A stretch of 64,000 bases of DNA, from NCBI GenBank assembly GCA_035249305.1, contig DATFGQ010000112.1, positions 24,297-88,296 on the forward strand, given 5' to 3'. Positions within the stretch are counted from its first letter, which is position 1. Every line of letters begins with the position of its first letter. This DNA is from DASUNP01 sp035249305. Lineage in GTDB: Bacteria; Acidobacteriota; Blastocatellia; UBA7656. The position numbers were made by a program, and so were the translations under genes. Below, piece after piece: positions 17,332 through 27,000 of this stretch. The notes beneath the pieces were generated by a model, which did not search any database, had not been told where the DNA came from, and saw only the letters and a program-made list of their open reading frames with translations.

Positions 17332-19929
17332 TTAGAGGACGCGCACGATGAGCAGCGTCATGTCGTCGTGCTGTTTCGCCCCGGCGGCGAATCGGTCGGC
17401 GGCTTCCACCAGACGGCCTAGCATGTCGGAAGCCGTCATACCGTCACACTCTTTGACCGCTTCGATCAGGTTCTCTTCGCCCCACTCCTCTTCCTGTGGG
17501 TTCATGGCCTCGCTTATCCCGTCCGTGAAGGCGACGAGCAAGTCGCCCCGCTCCATCGTCACGGTAGCCTGGCTGTAAGGAAAGTTGCGCAACAGCCCCA
17601 CCACCGCGCCGCCCGCTTCGAGCCTGGTCAACTCCCACCGGCCATCCACCTTGCGGAAGATTATCGGCGGGTTGTGGCCAGCGTTCACATACGTGAGCGA
17701 CCTGCTCGCCACGTCGTACTGCGCGTAAAAGAACGTCGCGTAACGGTTCTCGGCCGACGCGTCGTAGACGAGTCGGTTGACGTTGCCCATCTGTTCGGCG
17801 AGGTCGGTCGCGCTCGCTATGGCCTGCCCGCGCAGGCTCGCCTGGAGGCTCGCCATCAGCAAGGCCGCGGCAATCCCCTTCCCCGACACGTCGCCTATGG
17901 CTATCCCTAAGCGGTCGCCGGGCAGGAGCAGGAAATCGTAATAGTCTCCGCCCACGCCGAGCGCTGGACGGCACGCCCCGCAATAATCGAGCCCCGATAT
18001 CGACGGGAGCTTTTGCGGGAAGAGCCGCTCCTGCACTTCGCGCGCGATCTCAAGCTCGCGGTTCAGCCGCTCGCGCTGCGCGACCTCCGAAGCGATCCTC
18101 TCGGTCAACTGGCTGTTTTCCAGCGCCAGCGCCGTTTGAGTCGTCACCGATTGGAGCAGGTTCAGGTCCGTCCCTGAAAAGGGCTCTTCCGATTGCTTTG
18201 GCCCGAGGCTGATGAAACCTTGGAGCGCGTCTTTGCTCGCGAGAGGCAAAAGCAGTTGCGTGTCGAGCGCCTTGAGCATCTCCCGCTCGCCGTCAATGCC
18301 CGGCGTCTTATAGACCCACGAGTCGGCGTCGTCCAAGTAAACGCGGAGCGGCTCGTGCTGCTGCTTGAGCTGTTCGACGACGGCCGACGGCTCTTTGAAA
18401 GAGACTTCCGCGAGCCCGTCGTAGCCGAGCGCGTGCGCGGGGCGGTAGTGCTCATCCTGTCTTAAGAGCAACGCCACGCGCGGCACGTGAAGCGACTGGC
18501 TGATCTGGCCCGCGACCGTCTCAAGCAGCGGTTTAGTCTCGACCATCGTGCGGACTTTACGGCTGAGGTCGCCGAGTATCTGCTCCGCGTTATACGCCTC
18601 GCGAAAGAAGCGGCGGTCTGTCCAGCCTATGAGCCACTCGGCCGCCCGCCTCATCACGAATATCAGCGCCACGCCCAGGATGATGATCGCCAGGTTCTCG
18701 CCGAGAAAACTGTTCGGCCTTTCGACCAGCCGTATCACCGCGAAGACTATCGCCCCGATCAGAATTACGCGCAGCAGTTGTACGCCGCCGCGCGCCAACG
18801 CGTAGCGCACGCCCTGGCGTATGACTACGCGGATGTCGAGCGCGCGGTGCACGACGATGACGTAAGCGAACGTCAACGGGAAGAGTATGAACATCGCAAG
18901 CGCGGGGATGACTATCCAGGGCGGCGCGGCGCGCTCGGGCGTGGTCCCACGCACGAGGCTCATCACGAATATTATTAATGATGGGGCGAGGCTGATGTTC
19001 GTGCCGATGTAGAGGAGTTGCAGGCGGCGGCGCGCGTCGGGCGCGGTGGTCGTCCCTTTTTTGTAGCCGAGCAGCGCGAAGAAGATTCCTATCGAGGCCA
19101 TGGTGAAGCCAATCTCGACGGGCGCGAGCGGCTGCAACGCTCGCGCGAGAGGGGCGACCGCGGGGAAATTATTTATGCTGACGACGGCGAAGACGGTGTT
19201 CTTGATCGCGAAGAAGAATGACGGGAGTATGAGCACCCATTTCAACCAGGGCATGCGCCGGTCGAAGCTCCACGTTTCGGGGAAGAGTATCCCGACAAGG
19301 ATCATCCACAGCGCCCAGCTCGATTGGAAGAACGTCTTGTAGCCGATCATCAGCTCGCGCACCGAGCCTTTCCACGCTATGTAATCTATGCCGGGTATTA
19401 TCTGCGCGAAGCTCAACATCAGCCCCAGCAGCAGCCACGCCAGTCGATCGCGCGGGCGCAACAACGTCACGCCGAAGCCGAGCAGTATGCAGAAGACCGG
19501 CAACGCCGTGGTCAGGACGATCATGTAGACCAATCCCCAGAAATCGAACGGCTCGGGCTCTGCGCGCGCGAGCACTACCTGTTTGACCTCTTCGGTCGGC
19601 GTCGCTTCGCCCTCCTGGTGGCGGACGGTCAGCGTGATCATATCGCCCGGCTGCGCGTCGTAGACTCGGTCCCACAGGTAGCCGGGGCCTGTATACGGAC
19701 GGCCGTCGACGGCTAAGAGTTCATCGCCTTTATGTATGCTGGACTGCTCAGCCTCCGGGTTGCTATAGACAATAGTCGAGTTGTACCTGCCCGTACCCAC
19801 GGGCGGGCGAACCCTGTCGACTTTGCCCTGGATGTAGATTATCCGCCCCTGGATAAACCGCGCCTGGTATATCGCCGCGATCACGAACAGCAATGCCAGG
19901 GGTATATAAATAACGTAGCGGTTTTTCAT
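17332..19929 (-). CDS. Membrane PDZ-GAF-SpoIIE (PP2C-type) phosphatase
   Basis: This 865-residue signalling protein starts at MKNRYVIYIPLALLFVIAAI. An N-terminal anchor precedes a PDZ-like periplasmic segment (about 35-115; HKGDELLAVDGRPYTG), followed by about seven or eight membrane helices (about 125-440), a GAF-like domain (about 480-620), a short coiled linker with EIAREVQERLFPQKLP, and a PP2C/SpoIIE domain with GGDYYDF (660-666), GDVSGKG, FTDGISEA and KQHDDMTLLIV. The Asp residues of these motifs form the dimetal site. Such proteins dephosphorylate anti-sigma-factor antagonists, linking a membrane cue to partner switching. No partner kinase or antagonist gene is in the window. The longer frame upstream is intergenic hairpin sequence. 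Confidence 0.91.
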   Translation of the reverse strand: MKNRYVIYIPLALLFVIAAIYQARFIQGRIIYIQGKVDRVRPPVGTGRYNSTIVYSNPEAEQSSIHKGDELLAVDGRPYTGPGYLWDRVYDAQPGDMITLTVRHQEGEATPTEEVKQVVLARAEPEPFDFWGLVYMIVLTTALPVFCILLGFGVTLLRPRDRLAWLLLGLMLSFAQIIPGIDYIAWKGSVRELMIGYKTFFQSSWALWMILVGILFPETWSFDRRMPWLKWVLILPSFFFAIKNTVFAVVSINNFPAVAPLARALQPLAPVEIGFTMASIGIFFALLGYKKGTTTAPDARRRLQLLYIGTNISLAPSLIIFVMSLVRGTTPERAAPPWIVIPALAMFILFPLTFAYVIVVHRALDIRVVIRQGVRYALARGGVQLLRVILIGAIVFAVIRLVERPNSFLGENLAIIILGVALIFVMRRAAEWLIGWTDRRFFREAYNAEQILGDLSRKVRTMVETKPLLETVAGQISQSLHVPRVALLLRQDEHYRPAHALGYDGLAEVSFKEPSAVVEQLKQQHEPLRVYLDDADSWVYKTPGIDGEREMLKALDTQLLLPLASKDALQGFISLGPKQSEEPFSGTDLNLLQSVTTQTALALENSQLTERIASEVAQRERLNRELEIAREVQERLFPQKLPSISGLDYCGACRPALGVGGDYYDFLLLPGDRLGIAIGDVSGKGIAAALLMASLQASLRGQAIASATDLAEQMGNVNRLVYDASAENRYATFFYAQYDVASRSLTYVNAGHNPPIIFRKVDGRWELTRLEAGGAVVGLLRNFPYSQATVTMERGDLLVAFTDGISEAMNPQEEEWGEENLIEAVKECDGMTASDMLGRLVEAADRFAAGAKQHDDMTLLIVRVL

Positions 19930-19997
19930 GGGTCTTGCTTTTATAATCCAGACTTGGGAAAAAGGAAAGCCGTCTGCGCGACGGATAGCAGAAGAAT

Positions 19998-20034
19998 ACT
20001 TGTAGGGGCAGCCCTCGTGGCTGCCCCTACAAGT
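19998..20034. terminator. Perfect 16-bp hairpin after the TonB receptor gene
   Basis: Arms 19998-20013 and 20019-20034 pair perfectly around CTCGT. The hairpin begins 22 bases past the receptor stop on the minus strand. The core TGTAGGGGCAG also begins the element at 46700, so it may be a member of a repeat family reused as terminator. Confidence 0.65.
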
Positions 20035-20055
20035 TAAATCCATTCGCAATGTGCT

Positions 20056-23000
20056 CTAGAAGGCTATCTTCAGACCGAACTGGATCTGTCGGCCTGGGGC
20101 CGCGCTCGTGTAGCCGAGCGGTGAAGTCCTCGGCAAGTCAGAGGTGCCTTCCAAATCAAAGGGTCCGAACAGTAGCGGCGATGTCCTGCCGATCACGTCG
20201 TTGACCGAAGTGAAGTTGGTCTTGTTCAGCAGGTTCGCCCCTTCGACTATGAACTCGACCCTCGTCCCCTGGTCGCGGGATATGAAGAACTGTTTGTTCA
20301 GCCGCAGGTTGAAGCTGACGAACTTACCCCCGCGCCCAGTGTTGCGCGCGGCGCGGAACGGGCGGTCGTAAAGCGCGTGCGTGTCGCCGTTGACGTCCGT
20401 GCCTATGCGGAGCGTGAACGGTATCCCGCTGCGCGCGAAAACGATCGGGCTGAGCGAGATGTCGGCAAACGCGCGCTCAACCCAGTTGCTGTCCGAGCCC
20501 GACTTGAACGGCATCTGTATGACCGCGTTCGCCGTGAAGTTGTGAGGCACGTCGAAGGCCGATATACCGCGCTCCAGGTCCAGCCGCGTCGGGATGAATG
20601 CCGCGAAGGCCGAGTTGAAGTCCGTCTGGTCGTCGATAGCCTTCGACCACGTGTAGTGGGCTTCGAACTGGAAGTTATGGCTGTAGCGCTTCTTCAAGGA
20701 AGCCGTCATCCCGTGGTAGATCGAGTTGCCTATCGATTTGTAGAGGTTGAACTGCGCTATGGTCGGGTCTATGCGCGCGAACTGCGGCCCGAACGCAGGG
20801 TCGACTACGCCCGTCTCGCGGTAGTTGACCTCGTGCGAGACCTGTATATGAACGCCCCTGTAGACCTGATAGGCCAGCTCCAGCGAGAGGTTGTTGACGA
20901 TCTCGCGCGATATGCCGAAGCTCCCTTGAATCGAGTAAGGGTTCTTGTAATCGGGGGCGACGTCAAAGACGACGCGGCCCACGCCGCCTTGCCCCGTAGG
21001 CACGCCGATGCCCTGGAAGAACTCTTCAGGCAGTCTGCGGAAAGGCAGGATGCCCGCCGCCACACCCGCGCCCCAGATGACCGCGGGCGCTTGCGCTCCG
21101 TCGAGCGGCGTGCGGAAGACCTGGTTGATAAACTGGCCGCTGTCGTTGAGCAGGTTCGTAACGTAGGCCACCTGGTAATAGATGGGCGAATAGAATATCC
21201 CACCGCCGCCTCGTATGACGGTCTTCTGATCTCCCCACGGGTCCCAGGCGAACCCAACGCGAGGCGAGACGTAACCTTTCTTGTTCAGCGGACTGGGCTC
21301 GGCGTCGTAATCGAACCGCATCCCGAAATCGAGAGTGAAGCGCGGCGTGACCCTCCATGAGTCCTGAACGAACGTGCCGAGGTAGTGCGCCCAGTCTCTC
21401 CACTCGGGGTTCCCGAAGCCCTGGCGGAACAGGAACGGCAGGCCGAGGTTGAACGACTGTATCGAGCTGAAGTTGGCAAGCACAGGCCCGTTGTCGGGCA
21501 CCCTCCGCGTGCCGTCTGGGTTGTTGCCGAGCGAGCGGTTGAAGACTACGAAGGCCACGCGGTCGGCGGCGGGCACGGCCAGCACCAGGGGGAATACGCC
21601 CGAAGAGAAGTTCCACTCGCCCGAAAACCACAGCTCGTTTATCACGCGGTAATTGACCGGGCGGTAAGACGCGCCGAACTTCACGCTATGGCTGCCCTTC
21701 GCCCAGCCGACCGTGTCTTCAAACTGGTAGCGGTCCTGGAAGGTGTTGAACGGGGCGGCGAAATCGTTCCCGAAATTGCCGAAGCCCTGTATGAGCAGAG
21801 ACGTGGTGCCCGGCGCTTTCGGCACGGTCCTGGCGGAGTTGTTCGGAACGAACTGCAACCGCAGTTGGTTGACTATGTTCGACCCGAAGGTGTGGCTCCA
21901 CGTCCCGACGGCGGTGTAGTCGCGGTAGATCAGCACGGTGCTGGCCGAAGGCGCGCCCGTGTTGCCTTCGAGCAGGTTGTCCGTGTCGTTGTGCGTCAGA
22001 GAGAAGCGCCCGGTGATCGAGTCGTTGTTATCGACTTGATAGTCGAGTCGCGTTGTCCAACTGTGTAGCCGGTCGGGCGCGTTGATGTTGCCCTCGTTCT
22101 CGCTGAGCAGTTGCATGGTGTTCGGGAAATTCGTGGTCGTGAGCGCGGCCCGAAGGCCCGCGCCTATCCTGCGGATGTTGGCGCTCGCCGACGCGTCGAG
22201 AAGCGCGAGGTACTCCAACTGCGCGGCGGTCGGCCCCTTGACTAGCGGGCTGTCTGTGTAAGAGCGGAAGCGCGCCGAGTCGCTCTTGAGGTGCTCGTAT
22301 GAGGTGAAGAAGAACGCCTTGTTCTTCGCGATCGGCCCGCCCAGAGTTCCGCCGGGGAAGACGCGCTGGTCGAAGGCTTCTTTCGCGCCCACGTTAAAGA
22401 AGTTTCGGGCCGAAGTCTTTTGAGAGCGGTAGAAGAGGAAGCCGCTGCCGTGAAAGCTGTTCGTCCCGCCTTTGCTCACCACGTTGATGGCGGTCCCGGC
22501 CGTGAACCCGTATTCGGCGGCGAACGCGTTGCGGTTGACCTGGAACTCCTGGATCGCCTCGACGCTGATGTTGGTGCGCAACTGCCCGGACCCGTATTCG
22601 TTTTCGCCGCCGTCCAGGGTGACGAGGTTGCTGCGCCCGTTCGACCCGCCTATCGAGAAGCCCGACGAGCCGAACGTGAATCCGGGGTTCTGCGTGCGCG
22701 GCGTGTCGGAGCTCGCCACGCCCGGCAGCGTGAAGACGTAGTTGGTGAAACCTCTCCCGATGTTGGGGAGGTTTTCGACCTGGAGACGGTTGATGGTGTT
22801 TGCCTGCTGCGAGCGCTCGACTTCGATCACGGGCGCGTCTGAGGTGACGACGACCTCGCTCGTCACCGCGCCGACCCTCAGTTGTACGTCGTAGACGGCC
22901 ACCTGGCCGACCGTAAGCTCGACCTGGCTGATGACCTTCGTCTCAAACCCCGTGGCCTCGACGCGAAGCTCGTAGGCGCCGGGCTGGAGGAGCGGGATTT

Positions 23001-23214
23001 GATAGTTCCCGCTCGACCCCGCCTTGTCGGTGCGGGTTGTGCCCTTCTCCATGCTCTTGACGGTCACCAACGCGCCGACCACTACGGCGTTGTTCTGGTC
23101 CGTGATAGTTCCCTTCAAAGTTGCGGTCGCGGCGTCCGCCTGGGCGAAAGCCGGGACCATCTGCGCCAGGATCAGCGCCACAGCGCAAAGAATGTGAAAG
23201 ACTTTCTTTTTCAT
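20056..23214 (-). CDS. TonB-dependent receptor, Oar-like, with carboxypeptidase-regulatory N-terminus
   Basis: This 1052-residue outer-membrane protein has a signal peptide (to about AFAQ, 25). Residues about 30-115 form a carboxypeptidase-regulatory (PF13620-like) beta domain (LKGTITDQNNAVVVGALVTV). The plug follows (about 120-240; VVTSDAPVIEV, LVTLDGGENEYG, GTAINVVSKGGTNSFHGSGF), then a long beta-barrel ending in the aromatic pattern RQIQFGLKIAF. It imports a large or scarce substrate, or handles protein or peptide as in Oar. GGAGGTCGAAT precedes the ATG. A strong promoter with a palindrome downstream of the -10 lies about 250 bases upstream, hinting at repressor control. Confidence 0.94.
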   Translation of the reverse strand: MKKKVFHILCAVALILAQMVPAFAQADAATATLKGTITDQNNAVVVGALVTVKSMEKGTTRTDKAGSSGNYQIPLLQPGAYELRVEATGFETKVISQVELTVGQVAVYDVQLRVGAVTSEVVVTSDAPVIEVERSQQANTINRLQVENLPNIGRGFTNYVFTLPGVASSDTPRTQNPGFTFGSSGFSIGGSNGRSNLVTLDGGENEYGSGQLRTNISVEAIQEFQVNRNAFAAEYGFTAGTAINVVSKGGTNSFHGSGFLFYRSQKTSARNFFNVGAKEAFDQRVFPGGTLGGPIAKNKAFFFTSYEHLKSDSARFRSYTDSPLVKGPTAAQLEYLALLDASASANIRRIGAGLRAALTTTNFPNTMQLLSENEGNINAPDRLHSWTTRLDYQVDNNDSITGRFSLTHNDTDNLLEGNTGAPSASTVLIYRDYTAVGTWSHTFGSNIVNQLRLQFVPNNSARTVPKAPGTTSLLIQGFGNFGNDFAAPFNTFQDRYQFEDTVGWAKGSHSVKFGASYRPVNYRVINELWFSGEWNFSSGVFPLVLAVPAADRVAFVVFNRSLGNNPDGTRRVPDNGPVLANFSSIQSFNLGLPFLFRQGFGNPEWRDWAHYLGTFVQDSWRVTPRFTLDFGMRFDYDAEPSPLNKKGYVSPRVGFAWDPWGDQKTVIRGGGGIFYSPIYYQVAYVTNLLNDSGQFINQVFRTPLDGAQAPAVIWGAGVAAGILPFRRLPEEFFQGIGVPTGQGGVGRVVFDVAPDYKNPYSIQGSFGISREIVNNLSLELAYQVYRGVHIQVSHEVNYRETGVVDPAFGPQFARIDPTIAQFNLYKSIGNSIYHGMTASLKKRYSHNFQFEAHYTWSKAIDDQTDFNSAFAAFIPTRLDLERGISAFDVPHNFTANAVIQMPFKSGSDSNWVERAFADISLSPIVFARSGIPFTLRIGTDVNGDTHALYDRPFRAARNTGRGGKFVSFNLRLNKQFFISRDQGTRVEFIVEGANLLNKTNFTSVNDVIGRTSPLLFGPFDLEGTSDLPRTSPLGYTSAAPGRQIQFGLKIAF

Positions 23215-23432
23215 ATTCGACCTCCGAAGAAGGCTAGCTTGCTGTTAGCGGAATGGCGACAGAGTCAAGCTTCGAGGGGAGACTGCTCCGCGCCCGTTTC
23301 GGAACCCAAACGTCACTTCACAGTTAAAGCGATGAGACCGGATTAATGGGGTGAGCGTTGAGCGAGTATTGGGCGACGCCCACCTATTTGCACTCACACT
23401 TATAAAGCCTTTTTAAGCCCCTTGAAAAAACC

Positions 23433-23444
23433 TACCGCTCGGTA
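23433..23444. promoter_or_regulatory. Candidate repressor operator TACCGCTCGGTA
   Basis: A 12-base palindrome (5-bp arms) lies about 20 bases downstream of the minus-strand -10 at 23464-23469, so a bound regulator would block the receptor promoter. A similar site occurs at 23587. The form TACCGnnCGGTA resembles operators of TetR-family regulators; none is encoded nearby. Confidence 0.45.
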
Positions 23445-23463
23445 AGTAAGTAATGATGGCGAC

Positions 23464-23492
23464 GTTATACAACCCTAATGCGACAGTGTCAA
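23464..23492 (-). promoter_or_regulatory. Strong sigma70-like promoter of the TonB receptor
   Basis: On the minus strand TTGACA (23492-23487), a 17-base spacer and TATAAC (23469-23464). The expected start near 23457 leaves a leader of about 240 bases before the receptor ATG at 23214; no riboswitch-like fold was recognised in that leader by eye. Confidence 0.7.
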
Positions 23493-23586
23493 GGCATTCG
23501 CGTGAGATATTTATGGCACCTGTGTTGCTTATCAAAGGGGGCTGAAGGATTGGGCGGCGGATAGGGCCGCGCGAAGACTTTTTTTG

Positions 23587-23599
23587 TACCCGATCGGTA
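23587..23599. promoter_or_regulatory. Second candidate operator TACCCGATCGGTA
   Basis: It shares arms with the palindrome at 23433 (one-base longer centre) and lies 18 bases before the ATG at 23618, directly upstream of the ribosome binding site. Two similar sites 150 bases apart could serve one regulator acting on both divergent genes. Confidence 0.35.
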
Positions 23600-23617
23600 C
23601 GCACAAGGAGGGAAAGA

Positions 23618-24025
23618 ATGTCACGAGAGAAACCGCAGGCGGAGACTTTGAACAAGCACCCTGAAGAGTACCAGCGCGATCTTAACCCGAACGCGATGGC
23701 GGGGCAGAATATAGGGATGAGCGAAACGAGCCCGCAAGACCGTGGGCGCACGGCTTACGACATAAAAGCGATACACAACAGATTCGATCACCTCTTGGAC
23801 ACAGACCTGAAACAGATACGCGTGCTGCCGGAAGGGAGCCGCCTACAGCAAGGCGCGACCTATTTCGATCTGAACCATCCGGAGCGCGGCGAGATCACCG
23901 CGACGGGCGAGATGAGTGCGGAGGCGGATAATTGGTACGTGGCCAAGGCGGACACGCACTATAATCTGTGGAACCTGCTTATCGGCGTAGACAACCCCGC
24001 CCGATTGGGGACGACAAGGGAGTAA
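23618..24025 (+). CDS. Small soluble protein of unknown function
   Basis: This 135-residue, hydrophilic protein has no signal peptide or membrane segment. An excellent ribosome binding site (AAGGAGGGAAAGA) supports the start. The N-terminal third is polar and probably disordered (MSREKPQAETLNKHPEEYQRD); the C-terminal part has LPEGSRLQQGATYFDLN and WYVAKADTHYNLWNLLIGV. I do not recognise a family. It diverges from the TonB receptor across a promoter region with two similar palindromes, and is convergent with the vWA/TPR gene 27 bases away. Confidence 0.8.
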   Translation: MSREKPQAETLNKHPEEYQRDLNPNAMAGQNIGMSETSPQDRGRTAYDIKAIHNRFDHLLDTDLKQIRVLPEGSRLQQGATYFDLNHPERGEITATGEMSAEADNWYVAKADTHYNLWNLLIGVDNPARLGTTRE

Positions 24026-24052
24026 TGCGTACCTCGCAATCTGGCTGGGGTG

Positions 24053-27000
24053 CTAACGCCGCTTAAGCTCGTCGATCAATTTTCGGATGTGGGTCTGTTG
24101 AGCTTTATCAATTGCTTTTTCGTTAGAGCCGGCAATTGTCAAGGCCGCAGTGTATTCTTTAATGGCCTCCAGCCTTCTTTTCTGCTGCTCATAAACAAAC
24201 CCTAGCCAGTAATGAGCTTTAGCCCAGTTAGGGCTGAGCTCTAGGGCTCTTTTATAGTTCCTCTCTGACAAGTCATAGTTTGAGATGCTGTAATAAAGTA
24301 TTCCAAGATTATAATAAGGCACTGCCCAGTTAGGGTCGAGTTCAATGGCCCTGTTGAAAAGAGCGGTTGCTTCTGCATATTCCCTCGCGTTTGAGCGCAA
24401 TACTCCGAGGCTATTTAGCGGCGACGCCCAGGTACTGTCCAAACTTCCGGCGGCCCTGAAGTTCCTCTCGGCCTCTTCCATTCTACGTTCAAGCATTGCG
24501 AGCTTGCCCTCCGCATATAATTCCCTAGCCCTGGCCCTGTCGTCCAACTGGGACAGCCACCTGTATGCACGAGCCGCTTTGTGCCAGTCTTCTCCAAACA
24601 AAGGCTCCCCGCCCGGGTCGTCGCCCCTGTCAACTATCTCATTGCCAATGTTCCACAATCCGTCAACGAGCTTCGGATAAAGGTGCGAAAACACCTTGTT
24701 GTCGGGGTCTGTAGCTTTAAGCTGGTGGTAATAAGTATATGCGTCATCATTACCATCGGTGATTAAGCGATTCTCATCTACGGCTTTCCGCAAGGCGTCA
24801 GCCAATTTATTCTCAGCGGGCAGCAGAACGAAAATGTAAACGCTGATGGCGGCGGAAAGTATCGACATCAATAAGCAAATTAACAGGTGCGACATCGTAA
24901 AGCTCTTGCGCTTGAAAACACGTCCGCTGATTGTAACCGCGGAGAGCGCGAACAGAATAGCTATGAGCGCGATTCCGCCAATAGTGAGCCTGCGCCTACG
25001 CGTATCGAACTCGACCTGAAATCTCATTTGAATTAGAATCGGGCGGCCGCTCTTATGGGCATCAGTGACAGAAGATGGAAACCGGTCTAAAAAGCTTTCG
25101 CTTCCCACATACTCATTTCTGATAAAGCTGTCGGCAATGGGGGTGAAAGCAAAAATAGCTTCTACTGGCTCGCTTCTTGAATTCCAAAGCCCATTCCAAA
25201 AACTTGCGGGATAAAAAGATGGCCCTACGCTTATTAGATTTAGTCTGTATTCCAATTGTGTGGCAGGATCTCTATTCATCATGAACGTCCTTGGCGATAT
25301 CTCAGTCGACCACGCAGCCGGGTCGCTCCGGGAGATAACTGACTGAGGAAGTTGGAGCGAAAACTTGGTAGCTGCAATTCTGCCGTCTGTGATCGTCATG
25401 CCTCCCAACCGCCTTTGGAGATGAAACCTGATGATGAAATTAGGCGGAACACCCTCCGGCACAGTGGGTAATTCCAGCTTGTCGTCGACGAGCGCGGCTG
25501 GCGCACCATTCACCGCAAACTTTTCGTTATTGATTGTTATATTCCCCGTATAATATGGGACCAAGGCCTTCAGACCGACGGTTTCATAAAAAGGGCCTCG
25601 CCGCTGGGTTGGTTCCCCTATTCTTTTCAATACTCTTTGCCGGACATCACTAGCTATGCCGTCAATGTCAAGAGACGAATTCTTCTGCGAATAATAGAAT
25701 AAATACATTACGGTATCTTCAAACGTATCTAACGAATACTTAAACGCTGTGCGAATGTTCTCATCCTTGTTCGCCCGCTCTAAGAATTGATTTGTCGTTC
25801 CTGAATGTTCAAACTCGGCACTAAAATCGGTGATGACCCATATAAGTACATCGTCTGAATCCATCACGGTCGCATCCAACAAGGTTCTGTCTACGGCAGA
25901 CTCCAGATCAGTATTTATTCCTGTTGACTGTTCAGGAGACGGAATATGGTTTAAAACCGCGCGCGGATTATCCGTTTCGACTTTTGTGACCATTTTCTCA
26001 TCGAACCACCGAACTATTACCTGTTCCTGCGCGCCGAATGCGCTCGAATCGATGAGAGGGCTGATGAGAGAATCTTTCAAACCCTTCTTGTAAGCCCTAA
26101 TCATGCTCCCAGATGTGTCTAGCAGTATCACGTTTGCCTTCTTGCGCTGTTGATGAGCAATCTCGGATGGTGGGGTCGCCTCGAACACGGGCAAAAGCGC
26201 ATCTCTATAAAGAACCAGCGCGATGATGATCGTTACACAGGCGGATGCAAAGAGTCTTACGCCCGTCTTTAAGCCGAAGGCAGGCACGCCGTTTCGGTAG
26301 AAGACCTTTCGCAACCGGCGCGGCAGTATGAAATCTATCGGCGAGTGGCGTGACGACTCCAGGAAACGCAGTATAGTGTAGTCCCTGACAACGCGGCTCT
26401 GCGGCAAGTTCTTTATCGCGCGAAGCATCTCGCGCCTTCGCTTGCGGTCGCGGCGCAATAGCCAGCGCTGTACTACGAGGTTCAGTTGATACGTGTCGGA
26501 GGCTATGGTCTCTTCCGGCGGACTTGAGGTTTCGAGCAGCTCGATTATCGCCGCGCGTATCGCCTTTTCCTTATCTTTATCTAGTTCGCGAATCAGCTCC
26601 CATCGCAGCTCGTCCGGCATCGCGCCCGCGCGGAACCAGGGGAGCCGCGCGAGCTTCAACAAATTCTCTTCCCTCACCAGGGACTCCGGCATGCACGCCA
26701 ACGACCCGAGGTAGAGCGTCAGATCCCAATGCAATTCCGGATAGACGGCGCAGGCGCACAGCCACTGGAACGTCTCCTCCTTCAAATACTCTCGCAGCGC
26801 CGCTACCGCCCCGTCTCGGTCAAGCTCGCGGGGCGGCGCGGCGAGGTCGACTTCGAGCCTCCCGCGCAAGTCTGCCGTCGAGGAGATGTCAAAGCTCTCG
26901 ACGACGGCGAGCAGCCCTTCGAGAGTTGCAGGCAGCAGCACGAACTGCCCCGCGAGCGTTATCTCGCGCAGCCCCCACCGCTCGACCGGCTCGGTCGTCA

